Assembly: GCF_900091565.1 (NCBI RefSeq)
Contig: NZ_FMCV01000032.1
Coordinates: 1-40,492 of the forward strand
DNA from: Micromonospora marina
Lineage (GTDB): Bacteria; Actinomycetota; Actinomycetes; Mycobacteriales; Micromonosporaceae
Reading direction: 5' to 3'
DNA length: 40,492 nucleotides
Below are positions 33,869-40,492 of this stretch, piece after piece (position 1 is the first letter of the stretch; each line of letters opens with the position of its first letter). A model generated the notes under the pieces. The model did not search any database, was not told the DNA's origin, and saw only the letters and a program-made list of their open reading frames with translations. The position numbers and the translations under genes are program-made.

Positions 33869-35196
33869 CAGGCGACCGCCGTCCCACGGACTGCGGCCGC
33901 GATGTCCTCCGGGGTGTCGGGGTCGAGCTGTAGCTCATCAAGCCACGCCGCGGTCGGTGACTGGCGGGCCCGGAAGGGCCGACCGACCAGGGCCGGGTCG
34001 CGGGCCTGCAGAAAGCGCAGCTGCAGGGCTTGCCCTCCGCGATCCGTGACCACACCGTCCACCACCACCTTGCCGGCTGTCGCCGACATGACCGGGCCTC
34101 GAACGGTACGGGCCAGGCCCGGCAGATCCCGGTAGGCATCCTGGAAAATGGCCGCCGCCCGCTCCAGCGGCACCTTGAAGTAGTCGTACGGCCCAGTGTC
34201 CCGCTCGACGAACATGTAATAGGGCACGGCGCCGTTCGCGAGTTCCGCGTGCCACATCTGCTGCCACACCACAGCGGAGTCGTTCACGTGCGCGATCAGA
34301 GGCGCCTGACAGTAGATGAGTACGCCGGTCGCCCGGAGGCGCGCCATGGCCCGACGGGCCAACTCTGGTTCGAGCTCCCGGGGATGGCTGAAGTGGGCCA
34401 TCACAGCCACGTTGCGGCCGGTGGCGATGATCTGCTCGAAGAGCCGGAGCAGGTCGTCGGCGTCGGCGTCGGTGACAAAGCGCTGGGGCCAGTACGCGAG
34501 CGACTTGGTGCCGAGCCGGATGGTGCGCACCGACTCCACCTCGAGCAGCGGGCCGAGATGACCACGCAGCCGTTCGGTCGACATCACCAGTGGATCGCCA
34601 CCGGTTACGAGCACATCGGTGATCAGCGGGCGGGTCCGGAGGTAATCGACCAGTTCGTGCGGTCCCGGCGCGGCGAACCGCAGGTCGACGTCCCCGACGA
34701 ACTGTGCCCAGCGGAAACAGTAGGTGCAGTACGAGTGGCAGGTCTGACCCTGACTTGGGAAGTACAGCACCGTCTGCTCGTACTTGTGCTGAACTCCGGC
34801 CAGGGGCTTACCGTCGGCCCGGCGGGGGACGTTGTACTGGCGCTGGCCGGACGGGTGTGGGTTGAGCCGTTCACGGATCGCCCGGACCGTGGCCCTCAGC
34901 GCAGCCCCGTCCCCGCTGCGAGCCAGCGCCGCCAGCTGCCGCTCGTCCTCAGCCAAGAGCATGCCGGGTTGGGGAAAGACCAGTTGGAAGATCGGGTCTT
35001 CGGGAATCTGCGACCAGTCGATCAGCTCTCCGAGGACGTACTCGTTGACTCGGAAGGGCAGCACCGTCGAGACCAGCCGAATGGTCTCCCGCAGATGCGA
35101 CGGGATCCGGTAGCGCTCGGCGAGTTCGTCGACGTGCTGGGGGCCCAGCGCGCGGAAACGCTCGGTCCCGGACAGCACGGGTGCCGTGACCGTCAT
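33868..35196 (-). CDS. KamA-family radical SAM enzyme (2,3-aminomutase-like)
   Basis: The 442-residue protein has the 4Fe-4S motif CHSYCTYC (Cys153, 157, 160; C-X3-C-X2-C) followed by FRWAQF, the SAM-contact GGDPL (199-203) and the overall lysine 2,3-aminomutase layout. Two features differ. The position of the lysine-binding Asp293 of the Clostridium enzyme appears to be Arg332 (YYMFVERDTG), and the PGGGGK segment bearing the PLP Lys is absent, the region reading VMSATAGKVVVDG. Lysine is therefore doubtful as substrate. The ATG at 35196 overlaps the NRPS stop (ATGA). Confidence 0.8.
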   Translation of the reverse strand: MTVTAPVLSGTERFRALGPQHVDELAERYRIPSHLRETIRLVSTVLPFRVNEYVLGELIDWSQIPEDPIFQLVFPQPGMLLAEDERQLAALARSGDGAALRATVRAIRERLNPHPSGQRQYNVPRRADGKPLAGVQHKYEQTVLYFPSQGQTCHSYCTYCFRWAQFVGDVDLRFAAPGPHELVDYLRTRPLITDVLVTGGDPLVMSTERLRGHLGPLLEVESVRTIRLGTKSLAYWPQRFVTDADADDLLRLFEQIIATGRNVAVMAHFSHPRELEPELARRAMARLRATGVLIYCQAPLIAHVNDSAVVWQQMWHAELANGAVPYYMFVERDTGPYDYFKVPLERAAAIFQDAYRDLPGLARTVRGPVMSATAGKVVVDGVVTDRGGQALQLRFLQARDPALVGRPFRARQSPTAAWLDELQLDPDTPEDIAAAVRGTAVA

Positions 35197-38100
35197 GCGC
35201 TTACTCCGGCCACGGCCTGGAGCTGGACGATATGCGCCCACAGCGTCCGGGCGGTGGCGAACGTCTCGAACGCCAGCAGCTCGTCCGGGATCTCGATGTT
35301 GTACGCGTCCTCAAGCACACTCAGCAGTTCCACAGTGCCGAGCGAGTCCAGCCCGAGGGCGGACAGTTCGGCATCTGGGCTCAGCTCCTCGCCGGCCGGC
35401 AGGGAGGGGAGCAGCGCCCGCAGCATCGATTCGAATCGCTCGTCCCAGGGCGACGCCGAGGGCGAAGTGCCCTGGGCCGGAGCTCTCACCGGTAGGGCTT
35501 CCAGGTCCAGCGCACCGGTCGCCGTCCGCGGCCAGCCGTCGACCTGGACGATCGCCTTCGGGACCAGCCGGCGAGGCAGGTGGGCCAGTCGGCGGCGAAG
35601 TTCGGCGGTTTCCAGAGGGATACCCTCGGGGGAGTGCAGATAGGCGGTCACCTGCTCGCCGCGGAGCGCCACGACGACTTCCGCCCCACTCGCCAGCCAG
35701 CAGAGCTTGGCGCGAACCCGAGCCAGATCGAGGGTGCGACCGTCGGGCGTGGTCGACGCCATCCGGGTGCCAAGGTGCTCAATCGTGCCATCGGCGCGCA
35801 TCAGGGCCAGTTGCCCGGTTTGGAACATCTGACAGCCGGACGCGCCGCCTGGCTCCGGTCGGAACTTCTCCGCGGTACCAGCGGGGTCGTCCAGGTAGCC
35901 GTCGGCCAACGCAGGCCCGCTCAGCCACAGTTCGCCGACGACGCCGACCGGCACTTCCCGCCGCTGACGGTCGAGAACCCGGGCGGCAAGACCCGGCAGC
36001 GGGCGGCCGTCGACGATCGCCCACCCAGCCGTCTCGGCCGATCCGAGGGCGGAGGACCGGCCTGCGCCGACCGGTTCCACCGGACTACTCAGATCGGCCG
36101 CGGTCGGCCTGCTGGCCGGTGACTGATCGGGTGCAAGCGGGTTGGCCGGCGCCAGTAGGAGCAGGACATCAGCCATGATCCGCCACCAGGGACGTGGGCC
36201 GACGGCAGGCCGGATACCACCGGTGGTCGATGATCCGGCCATCGCAAATGCCAGTGCTCGATGCGATATCACCACGCCGGGTCCGTCGGATCGGTCGCCG
36301 GTCGGCAGGACGCACGCTGCCGTGCCGATTCGTCGGTCACCACCCCCGGTTGTGGTCACCTGAAGCCCTGCGGCTCCATCGGCCGGGCTGATCACCGCAC
36401 AGACACCGCGGGCGGAAAGCTCCACCGGCACCCAGCAGGAGCTCGTCTTCCACACCCCGATCATCGCCACCAGCAGTAGGCGGTGGCTGACTGGACCTGC
36501 GACAGCGATCAACGAGCCGGGGCTGACGCCCGCGGCGCAGAGCTGTTCCGCAACTCGGTCGGCGGCGGCGTCGAGTTCCCGATACGTCAGCGATCCCTCG
36601 GCGTCGCACACGGCCGGAGCATCCGGCTGTTCGGCAACGTGTGCGGCGAGGAGGTCGAGTGCCGGTCGGGGCTCCTCGTCGGAGCCGGCCTGACCAGCGG
36701 CGGCGATCCGCGCCACCTCGCCGGGCGGTAGGCAGGGTGCCAGCGCGTCTCCGTCCGGGCCTGCGCACATCTGCTCCAGCACATGGCGATAGATCTCCCC
36801 CAGCCGCACGGCGTTGTCCCGACTCAGCAGGTGGGTGGTGGTGTTGATCTTCACGAGTCCGGTGATCGTGAAGACGTGCAGCGCGAATTCGTTGTCCGTC
36901 TCGGTGACCGAGGAGTCCCAGCCGAGCTGCTGATGGTCGACGTGGTGGAAGTCGAGGTAGCTGAAGATGATGTCGAACAGGCGGTTCTCGTCGCGGACGT
37001 CCTGCTGGATCACCTGTAGTGGCAGGCGACGGTGTGGCCACATCCGGGCGAGTTCCTGGTGCACCGCGGAGATCAGCTCACCCCAGGTACGGGCGCCGTC
37101 CGGGATCGCGAACGGGACGGTGTTCACGTACATTCCCGGCACCCGCTCCGCGCCGATCATCTCCGGGCGTGCGTCGCAGACCAGGCCGGTGACGAAGTTG
37201 TCGGTGTCGGTGACCGTGCTCAGCACCTTCAGGTGGGCGGCCAGCAGCACCGCCTTCAGGGACGTCCGGGTGCGGACGGCCAGCTGGCGCAGTTCGTCTT
37301 CGATGTCGCGGAACGGCACCAGATGCTGGTAGCGCTCGTCGGGCTCGTTGTGGTCACCCTGCCAGGCGTACGGGACCTCGGCCGGAACCCGGCCCTCGAG
37401 TACGCCGCGCCAGTACTCGCGATCCGGTGCCGACCGCAAGGCGGCGGACTCAGCCGCGATATGGTCCGCGAATCGGAAGGCGGCCGGCGGTGCCTCGATC
37501 GGAAGCCGGCCCTCGCGGAGCGCGCGGTAATCGGCCAGGATCTCCATCAGCAGCAGGTGGAAACTCCAGCCCTCCACGGTCGGGTGACACTCTGTCATCG
37601 ACAGCCACCAGTCGGTTTCGTCCGGGCTGGTGTGCGCGTGCAGACGGAGCAGCGGTGGCTTCGTCAGATCGAACGGAACCTGTCGCTGAGCGGCGGCATA
37701 GTCGAGCAGTGCCGGGCGCCAGTCGTCGGCCGTCATGGTGCCGTGTTCGGTGTGCCCGACAGTGATCACGGCCGTCGGGTGAACCAGTTGTAACGGCATC
37801 GAGTAGCCGGTCATGTGGAAGGACGTCCGAAGCACCTCGTGCCGGTCGACCAGGCGTTGCGCGGCGGCCTGCAGCGCGTCGAGGTCGAGCGGCCGGGTGT
37901 CCTTGACAAGGAAAGAGGTGGTGTCCTGATAGCGGCACTGGTCGGGCCGGGCCCGCATCTCGATGATCATGCCGAGCTGCCCCATCGCCAACGGGTACGC
38001 GTCAACCAGGTCCGGGGGCAGAAGCGCCCGGTCAGCCACCGCCAGCTGAGTGAACGGTGCGACCGGGCGCGTCTCGTCCGGGGGCGAGGTACGACCGGCG

Positions 38101-39728
38101 ACGACACTCGCGAGGTCGTCGATCGTCTGGTGGGCGAGGATGTCCGCCGCCGCGACGTCCAGCCCTTCCGCCCTCAATCCGGCGGCCACCGCCACGGCGA
38201 GTAGAGAGTCTCCGCCGACATCGAAGAAGTTCTCCTGGCGGTCGATCCGGTCCAGCTTCAGCGCTGCCCGCCAGGCCGCGTCGATCCGGCCGACCACCTC
38301 GGCGACCTGGTGGGGGTCGGCCGGCACCGCAGGGCTGACCGGGCGGGTCACCCGAATTTCCCGCCGTTCGCCGCGTTCGATGCCGACCTGCTGCCAAAGC
38401 TCGGCGAGTGTCGTGTCCGACGCGGCTACCGCTGCGGTCAGGAAGCGCTGGTAGGCAGTCGCGATCCGCGCCACGGTCGACTCGTCGAAGATCGCTGCCG
38501 CGTATCCGAGCAAGCCCTGGAACTGTTCCGCCAAGTCTTCGACGATGTGGAGGTTGAGGTCGAACTTGGCGACCGGTTCGGCTTCCCACGGGACGTGCTC
38601 GACCCGCAATCCGGCCAGCTCGAAGACATCCTCCTCCGTACGGTTCATGTCGAAGGCGGCTCGGAACAGCGGATTCCCGCTGGCACTGCGGGCCGGATGC
38701 AGATCGTCGACCACCCGAGTGAACGGGACGTCACGCCGGTCGAACGCGTCGAACGCCTCGTTCCGGACCTCGTCGAGCAGCTCGGTGAAGGTCTGCTCGA
38801 CGGTGCAGCGGATGCGGATGACCACCGTGTTGACCAGGAAACCGACGACCCCGTCGAGCTCCGGCCTGGTACGAGCACTGACCGGCATTCCGATCGCGAC
38901 GTCGGTGCTGCCAGCTACTTGGGCCAGCGTCGCGTGGAAGGCGGCCAGCAGTACAACTGATGGGGTCGCTCGCCTGTCGCGGGCCAGATCTCGGACGGCC
39001 GTCGCGGTGGCCTTCGGGATGACGACCTCAACCACTCCGCCGCGCGGGTCTGGACGGTCCGGCCGGGGTGCGTCGTACGGCAGCTCCAGTTCGGCGAGGC
39101 CGGCGAGCCGCTGGCGCCAGAAGTCGAGCTGGAGCTGCTGGCCACCCGTGGACCAGAGTTCGTTCTCCGTCCGGGCGTAGTCGGCATACTGCGTCACTGG
39201 CTCGGGCAACGCGGCCGGTGTGCCGATCGTGTATTCGGTGTACCAGGCGTTCATCTCGGCTGCGACCTGCCGGAGGGAGGCGTCGTCGCAGGCGATGTGG
39301 TGAATCACGAGCACGAGGTGGTGAACTTCGGGGGCCAGCCGAAGCAGCGTCACCCGCAGGGGGGGCTCGCGGGTCAGGTCGATCGAGGTCTGCCGCTCCA
39401 CGGCGGCGATCCGCTCGGCTTGGGCCTGCGCGTTGTGCGGACCGTCCCCACCGAGATCGATCTGCCGCAGATCGAACCGCCCCGGCGGATCGATTATCTG
39501 GACCGGGGTGTGGGCCGCGTAGCCGTACCGGGTGCGCAGTACGTCGTGTCGCTCGGTGATCCGCTCCCAGGAACGGCGCAGCGCCTCGGCATCGAGCGGC
39601 CCGATCAACCGCAGCACACATGTCATCAGGTACGCCGGGCTGCCCGGGTCAAGCTGGTTGAGCACCCACATCTGTTGTTGGCCGCTGGAGAGCGGCGCGG
39701 TCAGCTCGACCTCTGGATGAACCGACAT
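35193..39728 (-). CDS. NRPS C-PCP-C-A*-PCP with a degenerate adenylation domain
   Basis: The 1511-residue protein starts with a condensation domain (LSSGQQQMWVLNQL; HHIACDD at 143-149). A PCP (VGGDSLLAVAV) and a second condensation domain follow, the latter with active site ECHPTVEGWS (first His to Cys, Asp to Glu, catalytic second His kept). Next is a shortened A domain, then a final PCP (LGLDSLGTVELL). In the A domain the P-loop is destroyed (TGDRSDGPG), the A4-A5 core is missing, YRTGDL is FQTGQL, and the A10 Lys is lost (TATGALDL). It cannot activate an amino acid, so both PCPs depend on trans loading. The ATG at 39728 overlaps the MbtH stop (TGATG); the frame is open further upstream. 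Confidence 0.9.
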   Translation of the reverse strand: MSVHPEVELTAPLSSGQQQMWVLNQLDPGSPAYLMTCVLRLIGPLDAEALRRSWERITERHDVLRTRYGYAAHTPVQIIDPPGRFDLRQIDLGGDGPHNAQAQAERIAAVERQTSIDLTREPPLRVTLLRLAPEVHHLVLVIHHIACDDASLRQVAAEMNAWYTEYTIGTPAALPEPVTQYADYARTENELWSTGGQQLQLDFWRQRLAGLAELELPYDAPRPDRPDPRGGVVEVVIPKATATAVRDLARDRRATPSVVLLAAFHATLAQVAGSTDVAIGMPVSARTRPELDGVVGFLVNTVVIRIRCTVEQTFTELLDEVRNEAFDAFDRRDVPFTRVVDDLHPARSASGNPLFRAAFDMNRTEEDVFELAGLRVEHVPWEAEPVAKFDLNLHIVEDLAEQFQGLLGYAAAIFDESTVARIATAYQRFLTAAVAASDTTLAELWQQVGIERGERREIRVTRPVSPAVPADPHQVAEVVGRIDAAWRAALKLDRIDRQENFFDVGGDSLLAVAVAAGLRAEGLDVAAADILAHQTIDDLASVVAGRTSPPDETRPVAPFTQLAVADRALLPPDLVDAYPLAMGQLGMIIEMRARPDQCRYQDTTSFLVKDTRPLDLDALQAAAQRLVDRHEVLRTSFHMTGYSMPLQLVHPTAVITVGHTEHGTMTADDWRPALLDYAAAQRQVPFDLTKPPLLRLHAHTSPDETDWWLSMTECHPTVEGWSFHLLLMEILADYRALREGRLPIEAPPAAFRFADHIAAESAALRSAPDREYWRGVLEGRVPAEVPYAWQGDHNEPDERYQHLVPFRDIEDELRQLAVRTRTSLKAVLLAAHLKVLSTVTDTDNFVTGLVCDARPEMIGAERVPGMYVNTVPFAIPDGARTWGELISAVHQELARMWPHRRLPLQVIQQDVRDENRLFDIIFSYLDFHHVDHQQLGWDSSVTETDNEFALHVFTITGLVKINTTTHLLSRDNAVRLGEIYRHVLEQMCAGPDGDALAPCLPPGEVARIAAAGQAGSDEEPRPALDLLAAHVAEQPDAPAVCDAEGSLTYRELDAAADRVAEQLCAAGVSPGSLIAVAGPVSHRLLLVAMIGVWKTSSCWVPVELSARGVCAVISPADGAAGLQVTTTGGGDRRIGTAACVLPTGDRSDGPGVVISHRALAFAMAGSSTTGGIRPAVGPRPWWRIMADVLLLLAPANPLAPDQSPASRPTAADLSSPVEPVGAGRSSALGSAETAGWAIVDGRPLPGLAARVLDRQRREVPVGVVGELWLSGPALADGYLDDPAGTAEKFRPEPGGASGCQMFQTGQLALMRADGTIEHLGTRMASTTPDGRTLDLARVRAKLCWLASGAEVVVALRGEQVTAYLHSPEGIPLETAELRRRLAHLPRRLVPKAIVQVDGWPRTATGALDLEALPVRAPAQGTSPSASPWDERFESMLRALLPSLPAGEELSPDAELSALGLDSLGTVELLSVLEDAYNIEIPDELLAFETFATARTLWAHIVQLQAVAGVSA

Positions 39729-39940
39729 CACCGCACCGAGCCTGTCCCGTTCGCGGGGGCCGCCACCGGTCGGACGCTGAGCGGCCTCATATCGGTCCAT
39801 ATGGCGGCGATGTGTGCCAAGCAGTCCGCCCGATCGCCGACGGTGCCCTCCCGCCGCCAGCCGGTAGGCGGCTCGCGGTCAGCCAGCCAGACCGAGTATT
39901 GCTCCTCATGATTGGCCACCACCTGGTAGGTCCTGTTCAT
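39728..39940 (-). CDS. MbtH-like protein
   Basis: The 70-residue protein shows the family pattern in full: NHEEQYSVWLADREPPTGW, GDRADCLAHIAAIWTDMRPLSVR. MbtH proteins bind and solubilise or activate A domains. It has a strong ribosome binding site (GGGGAGGGGAAG) and is the first gene of the operon MbtH, NRPS, KamA-like, aminotransferase. The A domain directly downstream is dead, so this protein probably serves one of the free-standing A domains or the A-PCP-C-PCP protein. Confidence 0.95.
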   Translation of the reverse strand: MNRTYQVVANHEEQYSVWLADREPPTGWRREGTVGDRADCLAHIAAIWTDMRPLSVRPVAAPANGTGSVR

Positions 39941-40274
39941 GGGCTTCCCCTCCCCGGCTCAGTCGAATCCGTCGACCGGCGGAACACGGCAAGTGGCGCG
40001 CGAGCGGCACCGTCACTGCGAGGAAATCGTTACAACGGCCCGGCAACCAGGCCAGGTACGGAACCGGCAAGTTCGGTGCTCAGGTTTGCCGCCCGTTCTC
40101 CCGTCCGCCGCCGCCACCGGCCGATCGTCAGCTCATCCGGCGAACACCGCTGCCGGCGCCGCGCTGGCGCTCCTGGTCTGGTCAGAGTCGACTCGCCAGG
40201 CGTTTCTACGTCTCGAAGCCGGCCGGTGCTCCGCCGGTGCTCCAGCAAGCTACTAGTACGGCAGCCGCCATTTG
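39941..40274 (-). promoter_or_regulatory. Upstream region of the MbtH-NRPS operon
   Basis: About 330 bases between the MbtH start and the transposase end, without a convincing gene. It should contain the operon promoter. A direct repeat CCGGTGCTCC occurs twice (40223-40232 and 40234-40243), followed by the palindromic TACTAGTA near 40250. That may mark the end of the neighbouring insertion sequence. Confidence 0.4.
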
Positions 40275-40492
40275 CTAGGTGAGCAGGGCGTATTCGCGGT
40301 TGAGGCGGGTGCGTTGGTGGTGCCAGCGGGCGCGGGCCTGGTGTCGGCGTCGCCAGGTGAGCCAGTCGATGGCGTGTCCTGGTGGTGGTGGGTGGTGCAG
40401 GGCGTCGGCGAGGAGTCGTCCGACCTCGGGCACGGTGAGCGGGATCAGTCCGGGATCGGCCGGTGGTGGCTGGTCGGGTGTGGTCGGTGGGG
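40275..40492 (-). CDS. IS701-like transposase, C-terminal part (cut by window edge)
   Basis: The frame enters from the right edge and ends at a TAG (40277-40275). It encodes about 72 residues including LIPLTVPEVGRLLADAL, then AIDWLTWRRRHQARARWHHQRTR. The W-x-x-WRRRHQARAR pattern near the end is typical of IS701-type actinomycete transposases. The catalytic part lies outside the window. It marks the right boundary of the biosynthetic cluster. Confidence 0.75.
   Translation of the reverse strand, partial: PPTTPDQPPPADPGLIPLTVPEVGRLLADALHHPPPPGHAIDWLTWRRRHQARARWHHQRTRLNREYALLT

Noticed and set aside
9017..35196. Viomycin/capreomycin- or streptothricin-type cluster
   Set aside because: Dap genes, a carbamoyltransferase, an amino acid hydroxylase, a KamA-like enzyme and an aminotransferase recall those pathways. 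However, the hydroxylase has AsnO-like length and spacing, the KamA-like protein lacks lysine-binding features, and FAAL, ATP-grasp, decarboxylase-ACP and KAS genes do not belong there.

Overview
The window is high-GC actinomycete DNA, probably from a Micromonospora/Actinoplanes-type or Streptomyces-type genome. Reasons are the strong GC bias, frequent GTG starts, many ATGA/GTGA/TGATG gene overlaps, and actinomycete-style insertion sequences. It holds what looks like one complete or nearly complete nonribosomal lipopeptide-type biosynthetic gene cluster, about 4.9-39.9 kb. Insertion-sequence (IS) debris lies on both sides. I see no tRNA, rRNA or CRISPR array.

Left flank (1-4.9 kb): an ISAs1-family transposase start running off the edge, an IS5-family transposase tail, an ISAzo13-type transposase, about 1.2 kb without a convincing gene, and an IS110-family transposase broken by a one-base frameshift.

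Lipid and amino-acid supply (4.9-19.1 kb): a fatty-acyl-AMP ligase (FAAL, minus) is divergent from an acyl carrier protein (ACP) and a long acyl-CoA dehydrogenase (plus). Then comes a seven-gene, tightly coupled minus-strand operon (16.7 to 9.0 kb). It starts with an SbnA-like and an SbnB-like enzyme, which together make L-2,3-diaminopropionate (Dap). A carbamoyltransferase, a KAS III-like enzyme, an ATP-grasp ligase, a PLP decarboxylase fused to an ACP, and a ketosynthase-like protein without its cysteine follow. Divergent from it are a free-standing condensation (C) domain and a seryl-tRNA-synthetase-like amino acid:carrier-protein ligase. A 15-bp-stem hairpin closes this block.

Fragmented NRPS (19.2-26 kb, minus): peptidyl carrier protein (PCP) plus degenerate thioesterase (TE), type II TE with Cys in the nucleophile position, adenylation (A) domain fused to an MbtH-like domain, and an A-PCP-C-PCP protein. 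Divergent from these (26.2-32.6 kb, plus) are an AsnO-like oxygenase, a SyrP-like oxygenase, an XRE/NB-ARC regulator, an MFS exporter and a free-standing A domain. The last operon (39.9 to 32.6 kb, minus) is MbtH protein, C-PCP-C-A*-PCP NRPS with a gutted A domain, KamA-like radical SAM enzyme, and class I aminotransferase.

Working model (inference): FAAL, ACP and dehydrogenase supply an unsaturated fatty acyl starter. Dap, perhaps carbamoylated to 3-ureidoalanine, (hydroxy)Asn, and a beta-amino or otherwise rearranged amino acid are supplied by the tailoring enzymes. They are loaded in trans onto PCPs by separate A domains and the SerRS-like ligase. The ATP-grasp/decarboxylase-ACP/KAS set would add a decarboxylated aminoacyl unit by butirosin-like carrier-protein chemistry. 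I do not recognise a known cluster with this combination.
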